Positions 1 through 7,964 of a stretch of 64,000 nucleotides of DNA are shown here, piece after piece; position 1 is the stretch's first letter, and every line of letters begins with the position of its first letter. The translations under genes were made by a program, and so were the position numbers. The stretch covers positions 1 through 64,000 of the forward strand of contig JAIQGC010000002.1 of assembly GCA_020072805.1 (NCBI GenBank). Reading direction: 5' to 3'. The stretch comes from Terriglobia bacterium (lineage in GTDB: Bacteria > Acidobacteriota > Terriglobia > Acidiferrales > UBA7541). The notes under the pieces were generated by a model, which did not search any database, was not told where the DNA came from, and saw only the letters and a list, made by a program, of their open reading frames with translations.

Positions 1-83
1 AAAGAGGTAAGGAGGTAAGGAAGTACGGAGACGGAGAATGGGCGATGGGGGCGCATGGGGGAATGCTAGCAGAATTGCGGGGG

Positions 84-166
84 GAGTTAGGAGTTAACAG
101 TGGGCAGTTGTCAGTTTTCAGTTAAGAGGGGGGGAAGTTGTCAGTTGTCAGTTGTCAGTTACTGAG
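84..166. repeat. CAGTTGT heptad array, left arm
   Basis: The 1-533 stretch has no credible gene. This part carries a degenerate array of the heptamer CAGTTGT, with three nearly exact units at 140-160 and looser units from 84. An inverted counterpart (AACTG units) lies at 398-423, so a block of about 340 bp is bracketed by the two arms. The same layout recurs at 13.1-13.3 kb and 16.3-16.6 kb. Confidence 0.75.
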
Positions 167-215
167 AACCTTTGGGGAACGGTGATTTGGTTTGACTGAG
201 ACTGAGATCCGAAGT

Positions 216-276
216 CGAAGAGAGATTCCTCCACTTCGGGACGGCAAAAACGCCGTCCCTCCGGTCGGAATGACAA
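216..276. repeat. Conserved-arm variable-stem hairpin
   Basis: The left arm GAGAGATTCCTCCACTTC and right arm CGGTCGGAATGACA flank a perfect 8-bp stem, GGGACGGC (238-245) and GCCGTCCC (252-259), with loop AAAAAC. The same arms with a different perfect stem occur at 16423-16480, and looser relatives at 10071-10131, 12725-12858 and 14796-14842. It is a dispersed structured repeat of unknown function. Confidence 0.75.
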
Positions 277-397
277 TGTTGGAGAGGATGAGGAAAGAGA
301 AAGAACCCAACTTCGGCGAAGTTGGATTTTCACCTGGTACGAGATTGAAAGAAAGCAGCATGAGTTTGCTGGCATCTGCTCAATTTCGTTATTCAGG

Positions 398-423
398 CTG
401 AGAACTGAAGACTGAGAAGTGAG
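398..423. repeat. AACTG heptad array, right arm
   Basis: Short degenerate array of the reverse-complement heptamer (CTGAGAACTGAAGACTGAG). It closes the block opened by the array at 84-166. Confidence 0.5.
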
Positions 424-450
424 GATGGCTGGCGGTTCCGACAGAAAGGC

Positions 451-508
451 CCGCCCTCTGAAGAGGGCGGCTACAGAGGGGGAGCGGGGCTAAAGCCCCG
501 CCGCTACA
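451..508 (-). repeat. Pair of REP-like hairpins
   Basis: Hairpin 1 is CCGCCCTC-TGAA-GAGGGCGG (451-470) followed by CTACA. Hairpin 2 is GCGGGGC-TAAA-GCCCCGC (484-501) followed by CGCTACA. Read on the minus strand, each is GTAG plus a palindrome, the layout of REP sequences recognised by RAYT transposases. The pair follows the stop of the MBL gene and could also act as a transcription end. Confidence 0.75.
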
Positions 509-533
509 AATGCAGGGGAAATAGATTACGGGT

Positions 534-1337
534 TTAGATGTGGAGGGATTTGAGGGGGACGTGCTGGGAGGCGATGAGGAGTTCGCCTTGGAAGGGGGAA
601 TCGGAGGGGCGGTTGTTGAGGGCTTCGGTGGCGGAAAGGTGGACGAGGTCGGGATTGTTATTTTCCTGGGAGATGTGGGCGAGGACGAGGAAGCGGGCGC
701 GGGCGTCGAAGCCTTCAGGGTCGGAGAGATATTCGCTAACGGCGAGATTCGAAAGATGGCCGGTGCGGCTGAGAACGCGCTGCTTGACGACCCAGGGGTA
801 GGGGCCGACTTTGAGCATGTCCAGATCGTGATTGGATTCGAGGATGAGGCAATCGGCGTCGCGAAGATGGACTTTGACGTGATTGGGCATGTAGCCGAGG
901 TCGGTGACGAGGGCGAGTTTGGAGCCGTTGGAGCGGAAGGTGAAGCCGATGGGGTCGGCGGCGTCGTGAGGAATGGCGAAGGCGCTGACTTCGATATCGC
1001 CGATGGTGAAGCGCTGGCCGGGAGCGATGGATTCGCGTCCGGCGAGGCGCTTGCCGAACGTGTCCGGGAGGATGCTCTGGAGAGCGTCGAAGGTGGGGTC
1101 GGTGACGAAGAGAGGGGCTTTCCAGAGGGCCAGGGCCTGGGGAAGGCCGCCGCAGTGGTCGGTGTGCTCGTGAGAGATGAGGATGCCGTCGAGGCGGTCA
1201 ACGTCGATTTGCAGGGCGGCGAGGCGGGCAAGAGTTTCGCGCTTACCGAGGCCGGCGTCAACGAGAAGACGGGTGCGCGAGGTTTCGACCAGGGTGATGT
1301 TGCCCGAGCTGCCGGACGCCAGAATGGAAACGCGCAA
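534..1337 (-). CDS. MBL-fold metallo-hydrolase (YycJ/WalJ-like)
   Basis: This is a predicted cytoplasmic metallo-beta-lactamase-fold hydrolase of about 267 residues. The start taken is TTG at 1337, because GGAGGA sits 10 nt upstream and the protein then opens with MRVSILASGSSGN, the usual N-terminus of the family. The longer track ORF adds 52 residues of unrelated low-complexity sequence. The metal motif HEHTDH is at residues 56-61, a TDLG Asp follows near the middle, and an ESNHD motif comes after it. Relatives are annotated as YycJ/WalJ exonucleases or PhnP-like phosphodiesterases; the substrate cannot be read here. The gene stands alone, with REP hairpins on both sides. Confidence 0.85.
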   Translation of the reverse strand: MRVSILASGSSGNITLVETSRTRLLVDAGLGKRETLARLAALQIDVDRLDGILISHEHTDHCGGLPQALALWKAPLFVTDPTFDALQSILPDTFGKRLAGRESIAPGQRFTIGDIEVSAFAIPHDAADPIGFTFRSNGSKLALVTDLGYMPNHVKVHLRDADCLILESNHDLDMLKVGPYPWVVKQRVLSRTGHLSNLAVSEYLSDPEGFDARARFLVLAHISQENNNPDLVHLSATEALNNRPSDSPFQGELLIASQHVPLKSLHI

Positions 1338-1482
1338 GCCGATGGGTTCCTCCGCGAAAAACAAAACAGCCGGGCCGACGGCAAGAGCACGCCCGAATGA
1401 ATTTTGGAAATGATGGCAGGGAGGGAAAGAGGCGTCAACGGGGGAATGAGATTTCCTCAGGAGGCGGGGGGGAGAGGAAAGA

Positions 1483-1507
1483 GGGCGGGGCAAGCCCCGC
1501 CCCTACA
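1483..1507 (-). repeat. REP-like hairpin
   Basis: GGGCGGGGC-AA-GCCCCGCCC followed by CTACA; on the minus strand it reads GTAG plus palindrome. It lies in the 298 bp gap between the MBL hydrolase and the M16 peptidase, where I see no other feature. Confidence 0.75.
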
Positions 1508-1635
1508 AGATGGGAAAAGGAAAGCGGAGGGGCGAGGGGCATGGATGGGCGGAGAGTAGGGAGGGGCGAAGAGCACGGCGAGGGCGAAGAGCACAGCCAA
1601 GAATGGCTGTGCCACCAAAACCGGGAATGGGAGGA

Positions 1636-2913
1636 TTAGCAGGCCAGGCGGGAGCGGTCGAGGGAGAAGCCGTTGAAGTCGCCGAGGACGGTGAGGGCGA
1701 TGTGATCGGTGAGGAAGGAGTCGCGGGCGATGGACTGGACTTCATCGCGGGTGACGGATTCGATGGAGGCGAGGATTTCGTCGAGGGTGTAGAAGCGGTG
1801 GAAGAAGAGTTCCTGGCGGGCGAGATTGGACATGCGCGAGCTGGTGGATTCCAGAGAGAGCATGAGGGAGCCCTTGAGGTGGTCCTTGGCGCGGCGGAGT
1901 TCCTCGTCGTGGACGGGGGAGGCCTTGAGGTCGCGAAATTCCTTCATGACCAAGTCGATGACTTTAGTGAGTGAGTCGTGGGAGGTTCCGGCGTAGACGG
2001 TGAGCATGCCGGCGTCGGAATAGGGAGTGAGGTCGCTGAAGACGGCATAAGCCAGGCCGAGTTTTTCGCGGATGTTCTGGAAGAGGCGGGAGGACATGCC
2101 GCCGCCGAGGATGGTGTTGAGAACGTTGACGCCGAAGCGGCGGTCGTGGGTGAGGGGATAGGAAGGAACGCCGATGCAGAGATGGACCTGTTCGAGGTCG
2201 CGCTTTTTCTCGATGAGGATGGGAGCCTCGGTGAGGGGAGCGACGGGTCCGGCGGAAGGGCCGGAGGGAGCGAGAGCGGCGAATTCGCGCTGGACGAGTT
2301 CGAGGACGCGCTCATGGGAAACGTTTCCTGCGGCGGTGAGAACGATCTGGTCGGGAGCGAACCAGGACTGGTGATAACCGGAGAGAGTGTCGCGGCTGAA
2401 GGCGCGGACGGTATCGGGGCGGCCGAGGATGGGGCGGCCGAGAGGATGATTGGGCCAGAAGCCTTCGGTGAAAAGTTCGTGGAGGATGTACTCGGGGTTG
2501 TCGCGGTCCATCTTGATTTCCTCGAGGACGACCTGCTTTTCCTTTTCGACGTCGGAGGAGTCCAGGCGGGGACGGAGGACGAGGTCGGAGAGGACATCGA
2601 AGGCGATGGGGAGATGCTCGTCGAGAACCTTGGCGTTGAAGCAGGTGTATTCCTTGGCGGTGAAGGCGTCGAGCATGCCGCCGATGGAGTCCATGGAGCG
2701 GGCGATTTCCTCGGCGGAGCGGCGTGCGGTGCCCTTGAAGAGCATGTGTTCGAGGAAGTGGGCGATGCCGTTGTGCTGGGGAGGTTCGCGGCGGGAGCCG
2801 GTGCGAATCCAGAAGCCGACGGAGACGGAGCGGACGTGGGTCATGGTCTCGGTGACAACGACGAGGCCGTTGGGGAGAACGTGCCGCTGGATATCGCGCG
2901 CTTCCGTGGTCAT
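1636..2913 (-). CDS. M16 family zinc peptidase (insulinase-like)
   Basis: This is a 425-residue single-chain M16 metallopeptidase (processing-peptidase/YmxG type), likely cytoplasmic because no signal peptide is present. The inverted zinc motif HFLEH is at residues 52-56, and the distal Glu ligand fits E132, 76 residues beyond the motif, as the family requires. The C-terminal half carries the usual second M16 domain, with the signature region around GGGMSSRLFQNIREKLGLAY. The start taken is ATG at 2913; a GTG at 2931 would add six residues, and neither has a strong ribosome site. The gene diverges from the PH-like gene on the + strand. Confidence 0.9.
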   Translation of the reverse strand: MTTEARDIQRHVLPNGLVVVTETMTHVRSVSVGFWIRTGSRREPPQHNGIAHFLEHMLFKGTARRSAEEIARSMDSIGGMLDAFTAKEYTCFNAKVLDEHLPIAFDVLSDLVLRPRLDSSDVEKEKQVVLEEIKMDRDNPEYILHELFTEGFWPNHPLGRPILGRPDTVRAFSRDTLSGYHQSWFAPDQIVLTAAGNVSHERVLELVQREFAALAPSGPSAGPVAPLTEAPILIEKKRDLEQVHLCIGVPSYPLTHDRRFGVNVLNTILGGGMSSRLFQNIREKLGLAYAVFSDLTPYSDAGMLTVYAGTSHDSLTKVIDLVMKEFRDLKASPVHDEELRRAKDHLKGSLMLSLESTSSRMSNLARQELFFHRFYTLDEILASIESVTRDEVQSIARDSFLTDHIALTVLGDFNGFSLDRSRLAC

Positions 2914-3011
2914 ACAGATAGTTTGACACACGGAGAGGGCAATAGCACGCGGGGCGGCGAATGGACGAAAGGACAGGGATGCGCAGGAAGCACACGCTAA
3001 AGGCGAAGCGA

Positions 3012-3040
3012 TTGACGCTTTTTCGCGGGGAGACTAGAGT
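3012..3040 (+). promoter_or_regulatory. Sigma70-type promoter for the PH-like gene
   Basis: TTGACG (3012-3017), a 17-bp spacer and TAGAGT (3035-3040). The -35 matches 5 of 6 bases and the -10 matches 4 of 6. Transcription would start about 33 nt before the ATG at 3080. Confidence 0.55.
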
Positions 3041-3079
3041 GCAGAGAAATTCTCCGGAACGATGACGAGGGAGGCAGAG

Positions 3080-4018
3080 ATGCCCAATGCCGATGTGTCC
3101 ATTTATGCGAACCGCGGGGCGCAACTGATGGCCAGCAACGGAATACGGATTCGCGAGGACGTGCTGTACACGGACGAGAAGGGCGAGGAAAGCGAGCGGA
3201 GGAGGAAGCGGGGAGAGAAGGCGCTGGAAAAGCTGAAGGAGGTACTGCCCGCTATTCTGGAGGGGGATGAGACGGTGCTGTACGTGGTGAGCCAGTGCAA
3301 GGCGCCCGCGGACATACTGGAACAACTGACGATGGGGTGGTACATCCAGGTGATCACGGCGACGACACTGGTATTCACCAACCGGCGCATTCTGCATTTC
3401 GGGGTGACCACGAAAGGAAAGTGGAAAAAGACGCTGAAGAGCGTGCGGTGGAGAGGGATCGCGGAAGCAACGGTGAAGGGATGGATCAGCCGGCAGATGA
3501 TTTTGAAGTACGCAAACGGGAAGAAGGATGTGTACTGGGGCCTGAACGGCAAAGACGGTAAGAAAGTGAAGGCGATCTTCGAGGCGATGATGCCGGCCAG
3601 CCGGGGGGAAGCGGGGGCGGAGCCGGGAATGACTTCGCTGTGCCCGGAGTGCCGGGCGGCGCTGAGCGCGGGAAAATATTCGTGCGGGCAATGCGGGCTG
3701 GGATTTAAGGACGAAAAGACGCTGGCCTGGCGAACGATTTTGATACCGGGAGGGGCGTATTTTTACACGCGGGTGTGGTTCCTGGGGATCGCGTCGGGAT
3801 TCGCGGACGGAATGTTCTCGCTGGTATTTCTCTACTCCGCGCTGGCGGCGATGAATCCCGGGATACTGGAGCCGGGGAAGGATGGGACAAGGCCGGCGGC
3901 GGAAGGGCTGTGGGTCGTGGCGGGATTTTTTCTATTTATCGTGTGCTTGCACAAATTGATTGCGTACCGGCACGGGCGGCGGGCCGTGCGGACGTATTTG
4001 CCGCTGGACAGAAGCTAG
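3080..4018 (+). CDS. PH-like domain plus zinc ribbon membrane protein, function unknown
   Basis: This is a 312-residue protein I cannot assign to a named family. Residues 60-170 look like a bacterial PH-like domain: a beta-rich stretch with VFTNRRILHFG, typical of bPH/YvbH-like domains. C188-x2-C191 and C202-x2-C205 then form a zinc ribbon, and two hydrophobic segments at about 233-257 and 277-296 anchor it in the membrane. The start at 3080 is preferred over 3062 because GAGGGAGG lies just upstream. The N-terminal domain would face the cytoplasm if the zinc ribbon does. No operon partner is visible. Confidence 0.75.
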   Translation: MPNADVSIYANRGAQLMASNGIRIREDVLYTDEKGEESERRRKRGEKALEKLKEVLPAILEGDETVLYVVSQCKAPADILEQLTMGWYIQVITATTLVFTNRRILHFGVTTKGKWKKTLKSVRWRGIAEATVKGWISRQMILKYANGKKDVYWGLNGKDGKKVKAIFEAMMPASRGEAGAEPGMTSLCPECRAALSAGKYSCGQCGLGFKDEKTLAWRTILIPGGAYFYTRVWFLGIASGFADGMFSLVFLYSALAAMNPGILEPGKDGTRPAAEGLWVVAGFFLFIVCLHKLIAYRHGRRAVRTYLPLDRS

Positions 4019-4106
4019 CGCGCTGAAACAGAAACGGATTCGCAGGGCAAAAGCGTCGCTTTGCCGCGCCGGCCGGCGCAGTTCCCTTCCGCCAAGATAA
4101 ATTATC

Positions 4107-4346
4107 CTAGCTCTCATTTCTCGCCAGGAGGAGTGGGTGTGCGCGGGTGGAGGGAAAAAGACCGCCCTCTGAAGAGGGCGGCTACAGATTGCGTGCCAAT
4201 TCTACTGGCGGGAGATAGGTCGCAGTGTTGCGCGCACGGAGGAACAGGAAACCGCGCAAACGGAGCAGCGGGCGGGGTCCCGACTGCTGTCCGGGGCAGG
4301 CAAGCCCCGCCCCTACGGCCTGACTCTTGAGAAAAATGCGGGCTAG
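4107..4346. mobile_element. MITE-like repeat unit, copy 1 (left of rlmN)
   Basis: This 240 bp non-coding unit opens with CTAGCTCTCATTTCTC and closes with GAGAAAAATGCGGGCTAG, an imperfect terminal inverted repeat. Inside are a REP hairpin (4162-4186) and a longer REP variant (4270-4316) with an insertion between its stem halves. The whole unit matches 5589-5811 along its length. It carries no transposase, so any movement would need help in trans. It fills most of the 4019-4445 gap. Confidence 0.65.
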
Positions 4347-4412
4347 TTCAAGGAGAAATGAATCGAGTCCGCCGGAGCGCCCGCTAGGAGAAAGGGGCGC
4401 ACGGAGGCTGCG

Positions 4413-4421
4413 TGCTAAGAT
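4413..4421 (+). promoter_or_regulatory. Possible extended -10 for rlmN
   Basis: TGC-TAAGAT fits an extended -10, with a start point about 18 nt before the rlmN ATG. No good -35 is seen. Confidence 0.3.
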
Positions 4422-4445
4422 GGGAATGAGGCGGCGCGAGAAGAG

Positions 4446-5495
4446 ATGAAGACGGAATTGCTGGGGAAATCGAAGGAAGAGTTGAAGGCTTACTTTGCGG
4501 AGCTGGGGGAGCCCGGGTACCGCAGCGGGCAGATTTACCATGCGCTGTACCGGGAGAGGAACCTGGAATTTGCGGGGATGAGCAATCTTCCCGCGGAGCT
4601 GCGGGCGCGGCTGGAGGAAGAGGCGGCGATCACGCTGCCGGAGGTCACGCGGAGGTACGAGTCGAAGGACGGGTCGGTGCGGTATCTGCTGAAGCTGGCG
4701 GCGGAAGGGCAGCGGCCGGCGTCGGTGGAAGCGGTGTACATGCCCAGCGAGGGGCGGCAGACGATTTGTATTTCGACGCAGGCGGGCTGCGCGGTGGATT
4801 GCAAATTCTGCCTGACGGCGCAACTGGGGCTGGTGCGGAACCTGACGGCGGGAGAGATTCTGGCGCAGGTGCTGCTGCCGCTGGCGGAGCACCGGGAGAA
4901 GCTCGCGCCACAGACGAACATCGTGCTGATGGGCCAAGGCGAGCCGCTGCTGAACTACGAGCCGGTGATGGCGGCGGTGCGGATTATGCTGGACCAGAAG
5001 GGCGTGGGGATTTCGCCGCGGCACGTGTCGCTCTCGACGAGCGGGATCGTGCCGGGAATCGAGCGGCTGGGGCAGGAGAAGGTACGGCCGCGGCTGGCGA
5101 TATCGCTGAACGCGTCGAACGACGAGCAGCGCAACGCACTGATGCCGATCAACCGCAAGTACCCGCTGGCGATGCTGATCGAAGCGTGCGAGAAGTATCC
5201 GCTGCGCAGGTGGGAGCATTTGATGTTCGAGTACGTGCTGCTGGGGGGAGTGAACGATGCGCCGGAGGACGCGCGGCGGGTGGTGCGGTTGCTGGCGAAG
5301 GTGAAGGCCAAAGTAAACCTGATCCCGTGGAACCCGGGGCAGCTGCCCTTCCGCGAGCCGGAGCCGGAGCGGGTGCAGGAGTTCCACCGTATTTTGCTGG
5401 CGAAGGGAATACCGGTGTTTGTGCGGACTTCGCGGGGGCGGGACGTGATGGCGGCGTGCGGGCAGCTGGCGTTGGTGGAAGTGAAGGGAAGTTGA
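4446..5495 (+). CDS. rlmN: 23S rRNA (A2503-C2)/tRNA methyltransferase RlmN
   Basis: This radical-SAM enzyme methylates C2 of A2503 in 23S rRNA and A37 in some tRNAs, using a methyl-Cys intermediate. At 349 residues it has the usual length. The iron-sulfur motif is C115-x3-C119-x2-C122. C108 and C338 occupy the places of the two mechanistic cysteines (C118 and C355 in E. coli). The GQGEPL motif and the C-terminal RTSRGRDVMAACGQL are intact. The stop codon lies inside a CAGTT heptad array, so the last residues (VKGS) may have been reset by the repeat. Two MITE-like copies flank the gene. Confidence 0.96.
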   Translation: MKTELLGKSKEELKAYFAELGEPGYRSGQIYHALYRERNLEFAGMSNLPAELRARLEEEAAITLPEVTRRYESKDGSVRYLLKLAAEGQRPASVEAVYMPSEGRQTICISTQAGCAVDCKFCLTAQLGLVRNLTAGEILAQVLLPLAEHREKLAPQTNIVLMGQGEPLLNYEPVMAAVRIMLDQKGVGISPRHVSLSTSGIVPGIERLGQEKVRPRLAISLNASNDEQRNALMPINRKYPLAMLIEACEKYPLRRWEHLMFEYVLLGGVNDAPEDARRVVRLLAKVKAKVNLIPWNPGQLPFREPEPERVQEFHRILLAKGIPVFVRTSRGRDVMAACGQLALVEVKGS

Positions 5496-5575
5496 AAGTT
5501 GACAGTTGTCAGTTAAGAGAGACCTTCGGTGGGGTTGCGGTTTTTTTTCGACTGATCACTGACAACTGAAATCTG
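5490..5575. repeat. Facing CAGTT/AACTG arrays after rlmN
   Basis: The left array at 5490-5515 (AGTTGAAAGTTGACAGTTGTC) overlaps the rlmN stop TGA. The right array at 5551-5575 carries the inverted units ACTGATCACTGACAACTG. About 35 bp lie between them. Confidence 0.6.
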
Positions 5576-5588
5576 TAACAATTAACGT

Positions 5589-5811
5589 GCATTTCTCACC
5601 AGAAGGAGAGTGTGTGTGTGGAGTGGAAGAGCCCGCCCTCTGAAGAGGGCGGCTACAGATTGCGGGCCAATTTTACTGGTGGGAGATAAGATCGCAGTGT
5701 TACGCGCGCGGCGGAACAGGCAACCGTACAGATGGAGCAGTGGGCGGGGCCCCGACTGCTGTCCGGGGCAGGCAAGCCCCACCCCTACAGCCTGACTCTT
5801 GTGAGAAATGC
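5589..5811. mobile_element. MITE-like repeat unit, copy 2 (right of rlmN)
   Basis: This 223 bp non-coding unit has ends GCATTTCTCACCAGA and TCTTGTGAGAAATGC, which form a 15-bp terminal inverted repeat with one mismatch. REP hairpins lie at 5633-5657 and 5742-5789. It is a direct repeat of 4107-4346, in the same orientation, with rlmN in between. No target-site duplication is obvious. Confidence 0.7.
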
Positions 5812-5861
5812 GGGTGAACCCTCTACAGTAGGAATCGCTCCGGTATTTCCAAAACACAATT

Positions 5862-6734
5862 TTAGCGCAGAAGATCCTCGAGCTGGACACGGGTGTCGGT
5901 TTTGGAGTCGCGGTATTTGACGATGACGGCGGCCTGGAGGGAGAGGCCCCATTTTTTTGCGGCGGGATGGGCGGAGGCGCGGGAGCCGGGGACGACGATG
6001 GCCTCTTCGGGGATGACGAGGGGCTGGGAGTCGGTGGCGGTGTAGACGGCGTCGCGGACGAGGTCGAAGACAGGAATGGAGCGGTTGAGGATGGTTCCGG
6101 TGCCGAGGACGGCGCGGCGCTTGATGACGGTGCCTTCGTAGACGCCGGAGTTGCCGCCAACCATGACGTCGTCTTCGAGGATGACGGGGGAAGCGCCGAC
6201 AGGTTCGAGGACGCCGCCGATCTGAACGCCGGCGGAGACGTGGCAGTTGCGGCCAATCTGCGCGCAACTGCCGATGAGGGCGTGGGAATCGACGAGCGTG
6301 CCTTCGGCGACGTAAGCGCCGACGTTGATGAACATGGGCGGCATGCAGATGACGCCGCGGGCAATGTAAGAGCCGTCGCGGATGCTGGAGCCGCCGGGAA
6401 CGATGCGGACGCCGTCGGCAAGGGTCATGGGATGGAGCGGATAAGTGGATTTGTCGAAGAAGGGGAGTCGGACGGGGTCGAGGGAGAAATCGGCGGGGAC
6501 GCCCATGCGAAAGCCGAGGAGGATGCCTTTTTTGACCCAGGGATTGACACGCCAGCCGCTGGGAGAGGCGGGGTCGTGGTCGGGCTCGGCGGCGCGGACT
6601 TCGCCGCGGTTGAGGGCGAGTTTGAAGGCGCGGAAGAGCTGGAGATGGTCGTCGGAGTAGGAGGATGGGGGAGAGTCGAAGAGAAGTTCGATCTGCGATT
6701 GCAAAGTGGATTGCGACGGCGTGTTAGTTGGCAT
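5862..6734 (-). CDS. dapD: 2,3,4,5-tetrahydropyridine-2,6-dicarboxylate N-succinyltransferase
   Basis: DapD transfers succinyl from succinyl-CoA to tetrahydrodipicolinate in the succinylase route to meso-DAP and lysine. The 290-residue protein has the DapD N-terminal helical domain with VNPWVKKGILLGFR, then a left-handed beta-helix of hexapeptide repeats from about residue 110 to 240 (for example IGSCAQIGRNCHVSAGVQIG). A short C-terminal domain follows. The gene is last in the minus-strand order dapE-like, dapB, dapA, dapD, after a 188 bp gap that holds two REP hairpins. The ribosome site is weak. Confidence 0.93.
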   Translation of the reverse strand: MPTNTPSQSTLQSQIELLFDSPPSSYSDDHLQLFRAFKLALNRGEVRAAEPDHDPASPSGWRVNPWVKKGILLGFRMGVPADFSLDPVRLPFFDKSTYPLHPMTLADGVRIVPGGSSIRDGSYIARGVICMPPMFINVGAYVAEGTLVDSHALIGSCAQIGRNCHVSAGVQIGGVLEPVGASPVILEDDVMVGGNSGVYEGTVIKRRAVLGTGTILNRSIPVFDLVRDAVYTATDSQPLVIPEEAIVVPGSRASAHPAAKKWGLSLQAAVIVKYRDSKTDTRVQLEDLLR

Positions 6735-6788
6735 TTTTCACCGCGATTCTCCTGAGAGCAAACAGGCGGGCGTGCATGTGGTTGCAGC

Positions 6789-6867
6789 GGGCGGGGCAAG
6801 CCCCGCCCCTACCGAGCTGCAGAAGAAGGACTGAATACAAGAGCCGGGCTAAAGCCCGGCCTCTACA
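6789..6867 (-). repeat. Pair of REP-like hairpins between dapA and dapD
   Basis: Hairpin 1 is GGGCGGGGC-AA-GCCCCGCCC plus CTAC (6789-6812). Hairpin 2 is GCCGGGC-TAAA-GCCCGGC, then CT and CTACA (6843-6867). Both share the orientation of every other copy. They would be transcribed between dapA and dapD and may stabilise or separate the messages. Confidence 0.7.
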
Positions 6868-6922
6868 AGAACGGGAGTTTGTGCGCGGTCTGCTGCCGGG
6901 CAATCCGGAAGAGAAATATGAG

Positions 6923-7840
6923 TTAGCTGGCGATGGCGACATGCGATCTCTCCACGAGTTGCAGGGATTCGAGGACGGCGCGTATGCGGGACTGGTTGGC
7001 GGCAGTGGGCGCGACCAGGGGAAGGCGCCAGACGGGTTCGAGGAGGTTCATGGCGGCTAGGGCGGCTTTGACGGGGCCGGGATTGGATTCGACGAAATTG
7101 ATTTCCATGAGCGGGAGAAAATGGCGGTGCAACTCGCGTGCGGCGGGGAAATCGTTTTGCAGGGCGAGGCGGGCGAGGCGGGTCATTTCGGCGGGGATTT
7201 GATTGGAGACCACGGAGATGACGCCGCGGCCGCCGAGGGCGATGAGGGGGAGGGTGATGGCGTCGTCGCCGGAGAGAACGGCGAAGCGCTCGGGGACGGC
7301 GTTAAGGATGGAGGACATCTGGGAGATGTTGCCGGAGGCTTCCTTGATGCCGACGATGTTATCGATTTCGGCGAGGCGGGCGACGGTGGCGGGCTCGACG
7401 TTGACGCCGGTGCGGCCCTGGACGCTATAGACCACGATGGGAAGTGAGATGGAGGAGGCGATGGCGCGGTAGTGCTGATAGAGACCCTCCTGCGTGGGCT
7501 TGTTGTAGTAGGGCGTGACTGAGAGGATGCCGTCGGCGCCGATGGAAGCGAGTTCGCGGGCCAGGGAGATAACTTCGGCGGTGTTGTAGCCGCCGGCGCC
7601 GGCGAGGACGGGGCGCTTGCCGCGGGCCATTTCGACGGTGATGGCGACGACGCGGAGATGTTCTTCGCGGGAGAGCGTGGGGCTTTCGCCGGTGGTGCCG
7701 CAGGGGACGAGGAAATCGATGCCGGCGTCGAGCTGGCGCTGGATGAGGCGGCGCAGGGCGGGCTCGTCGAGGGAGTTATCCCGGCGGAAGGGAGTGACCA
7801 TTGCGGTGCCGCAGCCTGTGAACGTCATGTGGTGGTTCAT
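6923..7840 (-). CDS. dapA: 4-hydroxy-tetrahydrodipicolinate synthase
   Basis: DapA condenses pyruvate with aspartate semialdehyde, the first step unique to lysine/DAP synthesis. The start taken is ATG at 7840, with AAGGAG seven bases upstream; the track ORF runs 71 residues further but that part is not family-like. Of 305 residues, K166 in VGIKEASGN is the Schiff-base lysine, Y138 and T49-T50 fill the catalytic triad places, and PYYNKP is present. The usual YNVPGRT is YSVQGRT here. A GTGACTC heptad array lies in its leader, between dapB and dapA. Confidence 0.95.
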   Translation of the reverse strand: MNHHMTFTGCGTAMVTPFRRDNSLDEPALRRLIQRQLDAGIDFLVPCGTTGESPTLSREEHLRVVAITVEMARGKRPVLAGAGGYNTAEVISLARELASIGADGILSVTPYYNKPTQEGLYQHYRAIASSISLPIVVYSVQGRTGVNVEPATVARLAEIDNIVGIKEASGNISQMSSILNAVPERFAVLSGDDAITLPLIALGGRGVISVVSNQIPAEMTRLARLALQNDFPAARELHRHFLPLMEINFVESNPGPVKAALAAMNLLEPVWRLPLVAPTAANQSRIRAVLESLQLVERSHVAIAS

Positions 7841-7859
7841 GTGGCGCTCCTTATGAAAC

Positions 7860-7891
7860 GTGACTTGTGACTCGTGGTTCGTGACTCGTGA
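7860..7891. repeat. GTGACTC heptad array upstream of dapA
   Basis: Four to five 7-nt units (GTGACTT, GTGACTC, GTGGTTC, GTGACTC). The array lies about 20 nt upstream of the dapA start, inside the dapB-dapA spacer. A second array of the same type is at 14697-14730. Confidence 0.75.
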
Positions 7892-7964
7892 AAATCGCCA
7901 GCGGGACCGTAGCCTGCAAGCCGCAGAGACGATGTACTGGAATAGCGAACGCCAAGAGGCTGGC

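Noticed and set aside
84-166. CRISPR-like array
   Set aside because: The period is 7 nt with no spacers, so it is a short tandem repeat.
192-401. Short ORFs in the first 400 bases
   Set aside because: They run through the heptad array and conserved-arm hairpin; sequence is repeat-derived and has no ribosome site.
1338-1493. N-terminal extension of the MBL hydrolase ORF
   Set aside because: The 52 extra residues are unlike the family, while the TTG at 1337 has GGAGGA at proper spacing and gives the family N-terminus.
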